Source: Hymenobacter sp. APR13 (GTDB lineage: Bacteria > Bacteroidota > Bacteroidia > Cytophagales > Hymenobacteraceae). Taken from it: 64,000 bases of DNA. The stretch spans positions 2,661,001 to 2,725,000 of the forward strand of contig NZ_CP006587.1 in assembly GCF_000737515.1 (NCBI RefSeq). The letters run 5' to 3'. Shown piece by piece: positions 28,797 to 37,566 of this stretch (the first letter of the stretch is position 1; every line of letters starts with the position of its first letter). The translations under genes and the position numbers were made by a program. The notes beneath the pieces are model-generated. The model searched no databases. It worked only from the letters and a program-made list of their open reading frames with translations, and had not been told where the DNA came from.

Positions 28797-28858
28797 TCAC
28801 CCCATCACCCCATCACCCCATCACCCCATCACTCCATCACCTCATCACCTCATCACCA
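28797..28858 (+). repeat. 9-bp tandem repeat array
   Basis: About seven copies of a 9-bp unit CATCACCCC that drifts to CATCACCTC at its right end. It abuts the anmK stop codon. Read on the other strand the unit is GAGGTGATG, the same core as the array at 48212-48297. Confidence 0.9.
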
Positions 28859-28862
28859 AAAA

Positions 28863-30080
28863 TCACCCCGGCAGCGAAATCTTGCCCATGCTGACGGCGG
28901 GCACGCGCTGGCGGCCGGCGCCGATTGACACGGGCTGGCCGGCTACGGCCTCGTTGGCCAGCACGGCAAACAGAATGGCTTCCTTGGCATCGGGCAGCAC
29001 GCCCAGCTCCTCGGTGGTGGCGAAGCGGCAGGAGGGGAGGTAGCGCTGCAGAGCGGCCTGCAGTGCCGGATTGTGGGCGCCGCCGCCGCTGCAGTACACA
29101 GCCAGTGCCGGCTGCTCGCCAAACACCTGCTGCGCGGCGCGGGCCACACCGGCCGCACTCAGCTCCACCAGCGTGGCCAGCAGGTCTTCGGTGCCTAGCT
29201 GCTCAGTGCCGGTGCGCTGCTGGGCCTGTTGCAGATATTCGGGGCCGAACAGCTCCGGGCCGGTGGTTTTGGGTAGCGACGCCCCAAAAAACGGATGCTC
29301 CAATAGGGCCTGCAGCAGCGGCGCGTGGATGCGGCCGGCCAGCGCTAGGCGCCCATCCTCATCGTAGGGCAGTCCACAGCGGGCCCGCACGGTGGCGTCG
29401 AGCAGGGTGTTGCCGGGGCCGGTGTCGGTGCTGAAGGCGGCGCTGGCATCGTGGCCGGTGCGGGGCAGGTAGGTGAAGTTGGCAATGCCGCCCAGGTTGA
29501 GCAGCAGCCGCTCCTCGGTGGGGCTGCTGAGCAGCAGATAATCGCCGTAGGCCGCCAGGGGGGCACCTTCGCCGCCGGCCGCAATGTGCTTCTGCCGGAA
29601 GTCGCTGAGCGTGATGATGCCGGTGCGCACCGCTACCTGGTCGCCGTCGCCGAGCTGTAGGGTGGCGTTGAGGCCCGTGAAATCGGGGTGGTGGTGCTGG
29701 TGGGCTGGGACGTGGTAGACGGTCTGGCCGTGGCTGGCTATCAGGTCCACTTCCGTGGGGGCCAGCTGCCACTCGCGCAGGCAGGCCAGCACCATATCGG
29801 CGTGCAGGGCGCCCAGCCAGGGGTTGAGCAGCGTCAGGTGTTCCAGGCTGATCTGGCCGGTGGGGCCGCCCGCAAACACCGCTCGGATGCGGCGGCGCAC
29901 GTCGTCGGAGTAGGGCACGGTGCTGAACTGCTCCAGCTCCAGGCGGGTGGCCGGGCCGTGGCCGTGCAGCCGGCACAGCGCCACATCCAGCCCATCCAGC
30001 GAAGTGCCCGACATCAGGCCGATGATGCGCCGGCTGGGCTGCTGCGCCAGTTGGCACAGGCGATGGAGGTGTACGTTCAT
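28863..30080 (-). CDS. anmK: Anhydro-N-acetylmuramic acid kinase
   Basis: AnmK (405 residues) phosphorylates and opens 1,6-anhydro-MurNAc released by lytic transglycosylases during cell-wall recycling, giving MurNAc-6-phosphate. The nucleotide-binding GLMSGTSLDGLDVAL is at residues 21-35, LIASHGQTVYHVP and LNLGGIANFTYLP are typical, as are FSTDTGPGN and CSGGGAHNP near the C-terminus. The family is of the sugar kinase/actin-like fold. No murQ is visible next to it in this window. Confidence 0.96.
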   Translation of the reverse strand: MNVHLHRLCQLAQQPSRRIIGLMSGTSLDGLDVALCRLHGHGPATRLELEQFSTVPYSDDVRRRIRAVFAGGPTGQISLEHLTLLNPWLGALHADMVLACLREWQLAPTEVDLIASHGQTVYHVPAHQHHHPDFTGLNATLQLGDGDQVAVRTGIITLSDFRQKHIAAGGEGAPLAAYGDYLLLSSPTEERLLLNLGGIANFTYLPRTGHDASAAFSTDTGPGNTLLDATVRARCGLPYDEDGRLALAGRIHAPLLQALLEHPFFGASLPKTTGPELFGPEYLQQAQQRTGTEQLGTEDLLATLVELSAAGVARAAQQVFGEQPALAVYCSGGGAHNPALQAALQRYLPSCRFATTEELGVLPDAKEAILFAVLANEAVAGQPVSIGAGRQRVPAVSMGKISLPG

Positions 30081-30201
30081 AAGAGTTTTGTGCCGTTTAC
30101 TACCGCCGAGAAGACGCGCGGAGATGCTGAAACATTTTTTGTACCGTTTAGTACCAATGGGGCATTTAAGGCCAGTCAGATCATCGAATGCAAAGAAAGC
30201 A

Positions 30202-30236
30202 GAAATGCCCTTGCTGTAATCAACAAGGGCATTTTC
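30202..30236 (-). terminator. Terminator downstream of hscA
   Basis: An 11-12 bp stem (30202-30213 with 30224-30235) that, read on the minus strand, is followed by a T-rich stretch. A second, weaker hairpin (30284-30292 with 30299-30307) lies closer to the hscA stop codon. Both lie in the 245-base gap before anmK, in which I see no other gene. Confidence 0.65.
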
Positions 30237-30325
30237 AAGAGATTATCTATTTGAGCAAACAACATCAGCATGCGGCGACCGGCCCGACGGCTGGAAAAAG
30301 CCGCCGGACCGGGGCGTGCTTACTT

Positions 30326-32188
30326 CTACTCGATTTTTTTGCCGGTCATGGCCTGCTTGATGGAGATGTTCATCACCCGCTCGGCGTAGGGGCTGGTGAG
30401 GGCTTCGAGCTCGTCCACCGCTTTTAGAATGGTGTCTTTGTCGCGGGTGTCCAGTGACTCGCGCAGGCGCTGGGTGGCGGCGGCCGTCTGCGTGATTTCG
30501 TCTTCGGAGAGGTGCAGCTGGTTTTTCTCCACGAACCGCTCGACCTGGTACAGCATCTGCTCGGCTACGGTGCGGGCCTCAATCATCATGCGGGCGGCCA
30601 CGTCTTCGCGGGCGTGGGTCAGCGAGTCCATCAGCATCTGCTCCACCTGCTCGTCGGTGAGGCCGTACTGGGGCTTGATTTCTACGGCCTGGCGCGTGTT
30701 GGAGCGCAGCTCGATGGCCTCCACCTTCAGAATGCCGTCGGCGTTCAGGATGAAGTTCACATCCACCTTAGGCAGGCCGGCAGGCATGGCCGGGATGCCG
30801 CGCAAATCGAACTCAGCCAGCTTGCGGTTTTCCTGCACCAGATCCCGCTCGCCCTGGTACACTGAAATTTTCAGGTTTACCTGCCCATCCACGCTGGTGG
30901 TGTACTGGCGGCCGGCCTTGGTCGGGATTTTGGAGTTGCGCGGGATGATGGGGTCCATCAGGCCACCCAGGGTTTCAATGCCGAGGGTGAGCGGCGTCAC
31001 GTCGAGCAGCAGCACGTCGCGGCGGTTGCCGGCCAGGATGTCGGCCTGGATGGCTGCGCCCAGCGCTACCACCTCGTCGGGGTTGAGCGAGTTGTTGGCG
31101 GGCTGCTGGAAAAACTCGGAAACCGAATCGTAGACCAGCGGCACCCGCGTGGAGCCGCCTACCAGCAGCACCGCGTCGAGGTCCGGGGGCGTGAGGCTGG
31201 CATCGGTGAGGGCCTGCCGGCAGGAGGTGATGGTACGGTCCACGAGGGGCTGCACCAGCTGGTTGAACTCAGATTTGCTGAGTCGTACCACCACGTCGTC
31301 GCCGAGGTTACCGGCGAAGTCGTCGTGCTGGCTCAGGTACCGCTTGGCCGATTCAGCCAGCAGCCGCAACTCCTGCTGCAGCGAGCCATTATTATGCAGT
31401 TGGTCGGCGAGGCTGTAGGTGGCGGTCCAGTGGTCGGAAATGGCGCGGTCCAGGTCGTCGCCGCCCAGATAGGTGTCGCCGTTGGTGCTCAGCACCTCGA
31501 AAATGCCCTGCTGAATGCGCAGGATGCTAACGTCGAAGGTGCCGCCGCCGAGGTCGTACACGGCCACGGTCTTTTCGTCGTCGGGGCTCAGGCCGATGCC
31601 GTAGGCCAGCGCGGCCGCCGTGGGCTCATTCACGATGCGCAGCACCTCAAGGCCTGCCAGGCGGCCGGCGTCGCGGGTGGCCTGGCGCTGCGAGTCGTTG
31701 AAGTAGGCAGGCACCGTAATCACGGCCTTGTTGACGGGCGTTTTGAGGGCGTGTTCGGCGCGGGCGCGCAGTTCGCGCAGAATCTCGGCCGACAGCTCGA
31801 TGGGAGAGTAGAACTTGTCGCCGACCCGGATTTTCACTAGGCCTTCCGAGTTGTCGTCGATGACCTTGTAGCCTAGCTCGCGGGCGTGCTCGCCAAGGTC
31901 TTTGTAGCTTTTGCCCAGCAGGCGCTTCACCGAATAAATCGTGTTTTCAGAGTCGGTGAGCAGGTATTGCTTGGCGTCGGTGCCCACGATGGGCGTTTCG
32001 CCGCCCTGTGGGAAGTGCACCACCGACGGCACGATGGTGCCGCGGCCCTGGTCGTTGATGGCGCGGGGCTGGCGGGTGTCGGGCTGGATGTAAGCCACCA
32101 GCGAGTTGGTGGTGCCCAGGTCGATGCCGACGATGATTTCTTCCTGCTGTATGCTCCCGGTGGAGAGGTTGATTGCGACTTTGGCCAT
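30326..32188 (-). CDS. hscA: Hsp70-family Fe-S assembly chaperone HscA
   Basis: A 620-residue Hsp70 protein. The ATPase domain shows [14 protein letters not shown] near residue 20, [58 protein letters not shown] and LVGGSTRVP; the substrate domain has the [14 protein letters not shown] linker. It resembles HscA more than DnaK: the leader before the ATPase motif is [17 protein letters not shown], and [13 protein letters not shown] matches the HscA pattern. It should act with HscB and IscU in iron-sulfur cluster transfer, but neither is in the window. The ATG at 32188 is used; an 11-residue upstream extension is possible but less likely. Confidence 0.88.
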   Translation of the reverse strand: MAKVAINLSTGSIQQEEIIVGIDLGTTNSLVAYIQPDTRQPRAINDQGRGTIVPSVVHFPQGGETPIVGTDAKQYLLTDSENTIYSVKRLLGKSYKDLGEHARELGYKVIDDNSEGLVKIRVGDKFYSPIELSAEILRELRARAEHALKTPVNKAVITVPAYFNDSQRQATRDAGRLAGLEVLRIVNEPTAAALAYGIGLSPDDEKTVAVYDLGGGTFDVSILRIQQGIFEVLSTNGDTYLGGDDLDRAISDHWTATYSLADQLHNNGSLQQELRLLAESAKRYLSQHDDFAGNLGDDVVVRLSKSEFNQLVQPLVDRTITSCRQALTDASLTPPDLDAVLLVGGSTRVPLVYDSVSEFFQQPANNSLNPDEVVALGAAIQADILAGNRRDVLLLDVTPLTLGIETLGGLMDPIIPRNSKIPTKAGRQYTTSVDGQVNLKISVYQGERDLVQENRKLAEFDLRGIPAMPAGLPKVDVNFILNADGILKVEAIELRSNTRQAVEIKPQYGLTDEQVEQMLMDSLTHAREDVAARMMIEARTVAEQMLYQVERFVEKNQLHLSEDEITQTAAATQRLRESLDTRDKDTILKAVDELEALTSPYAERVMNISIKQAMTGKKIE

Positions 32189-32612
32189 GCGGATAAAGAC
32201 AGCGCGCCCGGGGGCGCGCACGGTGAGGCAAAACGGGCGTGAGCGAGAACAACCGGCCCGGCGCGTAAAGGGCCCAAAAGTACGGAAGAAAACCCGCCCA
32301 CGCCGTGTTGCACCCCGGCCGCCCAGGTGGGGCCGCGAAGGGTTTCATAAAAGATGTACATAATTGCCGCCTTTGCCAAACCGCTTATATAGCTACTCAC
32401 GTAGGGCTCTATATAATTAGAAGTCAATACTGTCGGACCTTATCCTTCCCGGCAGAATTACCACAGTCCCGCCGGCTTCCGGCCTGCCTGTTCTCGCTCT
32501 ATATCCCGCTCCGCACACCGCGCGTTTGGCTTTGCTTTTTGCCACCATCGGCTTGTTGCCGCTGGTGTGTTGCGTTTCCTCATCCTTACCCTTTCCAACC
32601 CCCTTATCCATC
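32189..32612. other. Divergent intergenic region between hscA and the DUF4331 gene
   Basis: About 424 bases with no convincing gene. It holds a GC-rich palindrome (GCGCGCCC/GGGCGCGC type, about 32202-32219) just upstream of hscA and a nested palindrome at 32385-32416. I find no clear TAnnTTTG promoter in either direction. Confidence 0.6.
32385..32416. promoter_or_regulatory. Nested AT-rich palindrome, possible operator
   Basis: TTATATAG (32385-32392) pairs with CTATATAA (32409-32416), and inside it CTAC (32393-32396) pairs with GTAG (32401-32404). It is AT-rich in a GC-rich genome and lies in the divergent intergenic region, so it could be an operator. It is also compatible with a leader hairpin. 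Confidence 0.4.
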
Positions 32613-34682
32613 ATGGCAAAAAACATTACGCGTCCCATTCTGCTGCTGGCCGCCGCTACCACCGCTGTAGTAGGTGCCGTCGCCTGGAGTGGCCAGGGCA
32701 CCCGCCTGGAAGCTTCCAGCCACCGCGAAGCCCCGCTTATTGCCGACGACCCGTTGGCCGATAACACCGACCTGTATGCCTTCCGGAGCCCCGACGCTGC
32801 GGAAACCGTGACCATCATCGCCAACTACATTCCGCTGGAACTGCCCCAGGGCGGCCCCAACTACAACACGTTCGGCGAAAACGTGCGCTACGAGATTCAC
32901 GTGAAGAACAGCGCCACCACCACCGGCGACGACATCACCTACCGTTTCACGTTCTCGCGCACCAACCAGGACCCCACCACGTTCTTCAACATCCGGCTGG
33001 GGCAGCAGAACCTGAAAACCACCTATACCCTCGAAGCCATCCGGGGCGGGGCCACCACCACGCTGGTCACCAACGGCATCGTGCCGCCTACCAACGTAGG
33101 TCCGCGCTCCATCACCAGCGCCGCCGGCCTCAACACCACGTATGAGGCTCTGATGACCGGCGCCATCCAGACGGCGGCCAACGGCGTGAAAGTGTTCTGC
33201 GGCCCGACCGACGACCCATTCTTCGCGGATTTGGGCGGTATTTTTGATTTGGGCGGTATCCGCACGGCCAGCGCCCGCGACGGCCTGGCCCGCAAGAACA
33301 CCCACGCCATTGCTTTGCAGATTCCGATTTCGCTGCTGCAGAAAGACGGCAAAACGGCTGCCCAGGCCGCCAACATCCTGGACCCTGACTTCGTGATTGG
33401 CGTGTGGGCTTCGGCCAGCCGCCCGGCCCTGCGCACGCTCAACGCCGACGGCACGCAGGCGCACTCCGGCAACTGGATTCAGGTGTCGCGCATTGGCATG
33501 CCGCTCACCAACGAAGTAATCGTGCCCATCGGCGGCAAAGACCGCTGGAACTCGCGCACGCCTTACACCGAGGACGCCACCACCGACGACTACCTCTCCA
33601 ACCCCGAGCTCGGCCTGTACATGGCCGAAGGCACAGCCAACGGCACCACCTACTACGGCACAGCCGTACCCGGTCTGGCCCCGTTGCGCATCCAGAGCAA
33701 CTCGCTGCAGGCATTCGACTTCCGCAACGGCGCCAATGGCGTATCGGGCCTGACGGCCACCCAGCGCGCCGGTACCGTATTTGCTGATGCCACGTTTGGC
33801 CCCTATCTGCTGCGCGCCGGCAAACCGCGTTCCGTGGATATCCTACCGATCTTCCACACGGGCGTGCCCAACCTGCCGCCCTACCAGCTGGCCACGGGCA
33901 AGCCAGCCCGCAACCCGCTGGCGGCCGGCAAGCCGTTCATCAACAACTTCCTGCCCGTACTTGGCGACATGCTGCGCCTGAACATGGCCGTGCCTGCTAC
34001 GCCGCGCAACTCGGCTGATTTCAGCTCCGAAGGCTTGCTGCAGGCTGCCGTGCTGGGCCTCACCGACCCGCGCTACAACGCCAATGCCACGCTGCAGAAC
34101 ATTCCGAACATGGACGGCTTCCCGAACGGCCGCCGTCTGGAGGATGACGTGACGCGTATCGAACTGCAAGCCGTAGGTGGTGCCGTACTGGCCGCCATTG
34201 GCCTGTTTTATGATGATTACACGGCTACCACGGCCAGCCCGGTTACGCCGCAGCTGCTGAGCGTAGTAGGGTTCCGCACCGGCATTGAAGCCAACGACAC
34301 CACGTTCAAAGCCGGCTTCCCGTACGCCCAGACGCCCTGGAGCGGCACCAAAGCCCAGCGCGTAGCCCTGTCGCAGCGCAATGCCACTGGCGGCCTCGGC
34401 CTGCAGCCCAACACCGTGGATAACTTCGTGGCCTACCCGAATCCTGTAGTCGACCAGACCACGTTCCGCTACGAAGTAGGCGTGAAGTCGGACCTGACGC
34501 TGCGCATCACCGACCTGAACGGTCGCGTAATTGCCACGCCGATGAAAGGCAAAGCCCACAAGCCCGGCGCGTTTGAGTACGCGTGGCGCATGCCGTCCGG
34601 CACGGCCGCCGGCATCTATGTAGCCACCCTCTCGAACGGCTCGACGGTGCTGCAAACCATCCGGATTGCGCACCAGCGCTAG
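32613..34682 (+). CDS. DUF4331 family secreted protein with type IX sorting domain
   Basis: A 689-residue exported protein. The ATG at 32613 gives MAKNITRPILLLAAATTAVV as signal peptide or anchor. The DUF4331 pattern begins at once: LEASSHREAPLIADDPLADN, TDLYAFRSPDAAETVTIIAN, with later FADLGGIFDLGG and SRIGMPLTNEVIVPIG. The last 75 residues are a T9SS type A sorting domain (YPNPVVDQTTFRYEVG, GTAAGIYVATL, LQTIRIAHQR). The molecular function of DUF4331 is unknown. It begins a co-directional cluster with TPR, HupE/UreJ-like, Cys/His-rich and TonB-receptor genes. Confidence 0.9.
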   Translation: MAKNITRPILLLAAATTAVVGAVAWSGQGTRLEASSHREAPLIADDPLADNTDLYAFRSPDAAETVTIIANYIPLELPQGGPNYNTFGENVRYEIHVKNSATTTGDDITYRFTFSRTNQDPTTFFNIRLGQQNLKTTYTLEAIRGGATTTLVTNGIVPPTNVGPRSITSAAGLNTTYEALMTGAIQTAANGVKVFCGPTDDPFFADLGGIFDLGGIRTASARDGLARKNTHAIALQIPISLLQKDGKTAAQAANILDPDFVIGVWASASRPALRTLNADGTQAHSGNWIQVSRIGMPLTNEVIVPIGGKDRWNSRTPYTEDATTDDYLSNPELGLYMAEGTANGTTYYGTAVPGLAPLRIQSNSLQAFDFRNGANGVSGLTATQRAGTVFADATFGPYLLRAGKPRSVDILPIFHTGVPNLPPYQLATGKPARNPLAAGKPFINNFLPVLGDMLRLNMAVPATPRNSADFSSEGLLQAAVLGLTDPRYNANATLQNIPNMDGFPNGRRLEDDVTRIELQAVGGAVLAAIGLFYDDYTATTASPVTPQLLSVVGFRTGIEANDTTFKAGFPYAQTPWSGTKAQRVALSQRNATGGLGLQPNTVDNFVAYPNPVVDQTTFRYEVGVKSDLTLRITDLNGRVIATPMKGKAHKPGAFEYAWRMPSGTAAGIYVATLSNGSTVLQTIRIAHQR

Positions 34683-34699
34683 TCTGCTCTGTTCTGGCG

Positions 34700-34780
34700 C
34701 AGCATCCGGCCTTGGCCGGGTGCTCTGCCTGCCAGCCGAATGAAAAGTTAGCCGGGCCCGGATGAGCCCGGCTAACTTTT
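34700..34780 (+). terminator. Tandem hairpins ending the DUF4331 transcript
   Basis: A first hairpin of about 10 bp (GCATCCGGCC with GGCCGGGTGC, about 34702-34723) is followed by a perfect 15-bp stem (34743-34757 with 34766-34780) whose 3' arm ends in CTTTT. The second alone is a good intrinsic terminator, so the TPR gene downstream may need its own promoter. Confidence 0.85.
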
Positions 34781-34850
34781 GGGCGGTAGCCAACGCAACC
34801 AGCGGCCCTATCGCCCTATCTTTCCTCCCGAACTCTCAACTCCCGTTTCT

Positions 34851-36176
34851 GTGCGAAAATATCTTTACCCGATCTTACTGCTGAGCTTTATGGCGGCGGT
34901 GGCGGCGCTGGTTTTCTTCCGGAAGCCCGAGCCCGTTCCCGCCCTCAAGCCCCGGCACGGCGACCTGGCCCTGGGCGGCGAGTGGGTGAACACCCAGCAA
35001 GCCGTGGGCGGCCTGCTGGCCCGCCTGCGCTCAACGCCCGACGACACCAAGGCCCAGCTGCTGCTGGCCCAGGCCTACATGCAGGAAGGCCGCGTAACGG
35101 GCGACCATCCGTATTACGACATGGCCGCCGTGAAGCTGCTCGACGAGATTCTGCGCCGGGAGCCCGAAAACTTTGAGGCGCTGTGCTGCAAAGCCTCGCT
35201 CAGCCTCACCCAGCACCACTTCACCGAAGGGCTGGCCCTGGCCGAGCAAGCCGTGCAGCTCAACCCCAACAACGCCTTCGTGTACGGGCTGCTCTGCGAC
35301 GCCAACGTAGAGCTGGGCCGCTACCCCGAAGCCGTGCGCATGGCCGACAAGATGAACACCGTGCGCCCCGACTTGCGGGCCTACGCCCGGGTATCATACC
35401 TGCGCGAAATCCACGGCGACGTGCCCGGCGCCATCGAGGCCATGGACATGGCCACCAAGGCGGGCGTGGGTGGCCTGGAGCAAACCGAATGGTCGCGCAT
35501 CACGCTGGGCCACCTCTACGAAACCACCGGCGACCTGACCCGCGCCGAGCAGCAGTACCAGACGGCGCTGGCGGCTCGCCCCGGCTACGCCTACGCCCTG
35601 GCCGGCCTCGGCCGCGTGGCCAAAGCCCGCCACGACTATCCGGCGGCCATTGCGCACTTCCTGAAAGCCCGCGCCACGGTAAAGGACTATGCCTTTGCCG
35701 ACGAGCTGACCGACCTCTACCGCCTCAACCACGAGCCGGCCAAAGCCAACGCCATGGCCCGCGAGGCCATCAAAATGCTGGCTACCGATGCCAAGGAGGC
35801 CGACGACAACGAGCAGATGGGCCACTACGCCGACCGGGAGCTGGCCTACGCCTACCTCAAAACCAACGAGCCCGACAAAGCCCTGGAGCACGCCAAAGCC
35901 GAGTATGAGCGCCGCCCCGACAACATCGACGTGCAGGAAACGCTGGCCTGGGTGCACTACAAGCGCGGCGAATACGCAGCGGCCCGCAAGCTCATAACGC
36001 AGGCCCGCCGCACCAACTCCCAAAACCCCACGCTGCTGTGCCGCGCCGGCCTGATTGCCACTAAATCCGGCCACGCCGCCGAGGGCCAGGCCCTGATTCG
36101 GCAGGCCTTGGCCATCAACCCCTACCTGAGCATGGAGCTGGCCGAGGAAGGCAAACAGCTGCTGGCTGGTCTGTAG
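34851..36176 (+). CDS. Membrane-anchored TPR protein
   Basis: A 441-residue protein that I start at the GTG at 34851, because it directly precedes a hydrophobic N-terminal segment (KYLYPILLLSFMAAVAALVFF). The rest is a series of tetratricopeptide repeats: clear units at AQLLLAQAYMQEGR, VKLLDEILRREPENFEALCC, LALAEQAVQLNPNNAFVYGL, TLGHLYETTGDLTRAEQQY, ALAGLGRVAKARHDYPAAI and ETLAWVHYKRGEYAAARKLI. It is likely exposed to the periplasm and used as a protein-binding scaffold. TATCTTTC at 34817-34824 resembles a -7 element. Its stop codon lies in a palindromic repeat that runs into the next gene. Confidence 0.88.
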   Translation: MRKYLYPILLLSFMAAVAALVFFRKPEPVPALKPRHGDLALGGEWVNTQQAVGGLLARLRSTPDDTKAQLLLAQAYMQEGRVTGDHPYYDMAAVKLLDEILRREPENFEALCCKASLSLTQHHFTEGLALAEQAVQLNPNNAFVYGLLCDANVELGRYPEAVRMADKMNTVRPDLRAYARVSYLREIHGDVPGAIEAMDMATKAGVGGLEQTEWSRITLGHLYETTGDLTRAEQQYQTALAARPGYAYALAGLGRVAKARHDYPAAIAHFLKARATVKDYAFADELTDLYRLNHEPAKANAMAREAIKMLATDAKEADDNEQMGHYADRELAYAYLKTNEPDKALEHAKAEYERRPDNIDVQETLAWVHYKRGEYAAARKLITQARRTNSQNPTLLCRAGLIATKSGHAAEGQALIRQALAINPYLSMELAEEGKQLLAGL

Positions 36177-36282
36177 CATAGGCTTTAGCCTGTGCCGTCC
36201 TGGCAGCTTCAAGCAACATTGTATATGAGTATAGAGAAAAGCTTGCAGCTTCTGGTCCGGCACAGGCTGAAGCCTGTGCTAC
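36173..36282 (+). repeat. Family 2 palindromic repeat joining two genes
   Basis: Outer arms GTAGCATAGGCTTTAGCCTG (36173 on) and CAGGCTGAAGCCTGTGCTAC (ending 36282) are inverted copies, with GGCAGCTTCAAGC/GCTTGCAGCTTC inside. The left arm contains the TAG stop of the TPR gene and the right arm contains a GTG that is the probable start of the HupE-like gene. Confidence 0.92.
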
Positions 36283-36935
36283 ATTTTCGGTTGCTGCTGC
36301 CATTGCTGCTGCTGGCTCCGGCCGCCGCCCGCGCCCACGCCCTGGACGGCGTAGACGTCAGCAAACTTTCCCAGGCCGATGCCATCTGGATTTATCTGAA
36401 GCTGGGCTTCGAGCACATCCTGCCGCTGGGCCTCGACCATATTCTGTTCGTGCTGAGCATTGCGCTGCTGGAGCCGCGCCTGAAGTCGGTGCTGGTGCAG
36501 GCCACGGCCTTTACGGTGGCGCATTCCATCACGCTGGGGCTGGCCATGTACGGGCTGATTTCGCCGCCGCCGGGCATCATTGAGCCCATTATTGCGCTGT
36601 CGATTCTGTTTGTGGCGCTGGAAAACATCCTCGTCAGCAAGCTGAATCCGTGGCGGGTGGTGGTGGTGTTCGGCTTTGGGCTGGTGCACGGCATGGGCTT
36701 CGCCAGCGTCCTGACCGGGCTGGGGCTGCCGCGGCGGCTGTTTCTGGAGTCGTTGCTGGCGTTTAATGTGGGCGTGGAGCTGGGCCAGGTGGCCGTGATT
36801 CTGCTGGCCTGGGGGCTGGTAGGCTACTGGTTCAGTGGCAAGCCCTGGTACAAGCAGCGCGTGGTGGTGCCGGCGTCCATCGTCATCGGCCTCATTGCCG
36901 CTTATTGGACGGTGGAGCGGGTGTTTTTCGCCTGA
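36276..36935 (+). CDS. HupE/UreJ-like membrane protein
   Basis: An integral membrane protein of about 219 residues. From the GTG at 36276 the protein has a clean signal-like start (LHFRLLLPLLLLAPAAARAHA); ATG starts at 36225 or 36192 would add residues encoded by the repeat. The core FEHILPLGLDHILFVLSIAL, AFTVAHSITLGLAMYG and VVFGFGLVHGMGFASVL match HupE/UreJ type 2 proteins, with six or so membrane spans and histidines in the DHILF and HGMGFA motifs. Relatives HupE and UreJ are nickel permeases or accessory proteins of hydrogenase and urease; no such enzyme is encoded here, so the substrate is open. Confidence 0.85.
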   Translation: MLHFRLLLPLLLLAPAAARAHALDGVDVSKLSQADAIWIYLKLGFEHILPLGLDHILFVLSIALLEPRLKSVLVQATAFTVAHSITLGLAMYGLISPPPGIIEPIIALSILFVALENILVSKLNPWRVVVVFGFGLVHGMGFASVLTGLGLPRRLFLESLLAFNVGVELGQVAVILLAWGLVGYWFSGKPWYKQRVVVPASIVIGLIAAYWTVERVFFA

Positions 36936-36940
36936 TAATA

Positions 36941-37021
36941 GCTGTCATTCCGACCGCAGGGAGGAATCCGAGGAAACACACCAAGCAAACTCAGATTCCT
37001 CGCGCTGCTCGGAATGACAGC
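36941..37021 (+). repeat. Family 1 palindromic repeat
   Basis: Arms GCTGTCATTCCGA (36941-36953) and TCGGAATGACAGC (37009-37021) are exact inverted copies, with GAGGAATCCGAG/CAGATTCCTC inside. It separates the HupE-like gene from the Cys/His-rich gene. Confidence 0.9.
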
Positions 37022-37047
37022 CAAACAACAAACCCCAAACAACGAAT

Positions 37048-37434
37048 ATGCTCCGTTCCGTCCTCATCTGGCTGCTGCTGCTCAACTACCTGCTGGTAGT
37101 TGGCGCGGGCCTTGTGGGGCGGCCGGAACCCGTGCCGCAGCGCGCCACCGCCTACGTGCACAGCGCCGACTGCCAGCAAAAGCACTACCTGCAAATCGAC
37201 TGCTTCGACCACTGCAACGGCGAGCAGTACGCCACCCGCAAACCCGGCGCCTCCGAAACGCCGCTGCACTTCCTGCGCACCCTCAAAGGTCTGGACGTGC
37301 ATTGCCTCACTGCCACTGAACCAGTTCTGGTCGTGGTTTCAATCTACGCCCCGAAACCGCAGGCGCCGCGCCTGCGTCCGGCCGAACCGGCTGGTTTCGG
37401 GCAGACGCTCTACGCGCCGCCGCGCCACGGATAA
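37048..37434 (+). CDS. Small Cys/His-rich exported hypothetical protein
   Basis: A 128-residue protein I cannot assign to a family. It starts with a hydrophobic segment (VLIWLLLLNYLLVVGAGLVG) that is either a signal peptide or an N-terminal anchor. The next part is rich in potential metal ligands: one Cys and His in SADCQQKHYL, then C, H and C in DCFDHCNGEQYA, and H and C in LDVHCLTAT. The C-terminal 30 residues are Pro-rich. It lies between a HupE/UreJ-like gene and a TonB receptor, so a role in metal handling is plausible but is inference. Confidence 0.7.
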   Translation: MLRSVLIWLLLLNYLLVVGAGLVGRPEPVPQRATAYVHSADCQQKHYLQIDCFDHCNGEQYATRKPGASETPLHFLRTLKGLDVHCLTATEPVLVVVSIYAPKPQAPRLRPAEPAGFGQTLYAPPRHG

Positions 37435-37566
37435 GAAGTGCTGCGGGCCTCCCTATGCCCGCTTTTTCGGTTTGCCAGGCAAGCCGGATTCTGTCAACTT
37501 CTTATCACCCGACGCGCCTTCTGCCCGCCTCCCGTGCGGCATAAGGCTTGTCATGGCTGTGGCACT

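Noticed and set aside
28797..28858. The tandem array considered as a CRISPR.
   Set aside because: Units are contiguous 9-mers with no spacers, and no cas genes are present. The same holds for the 23-bp array at 48212-48297.
36276..36935. The HupE-like protein as part of a hydrogenase or urease operon.
   Set aside because: No hydrogenase, urease or maturation genes are present in the window.
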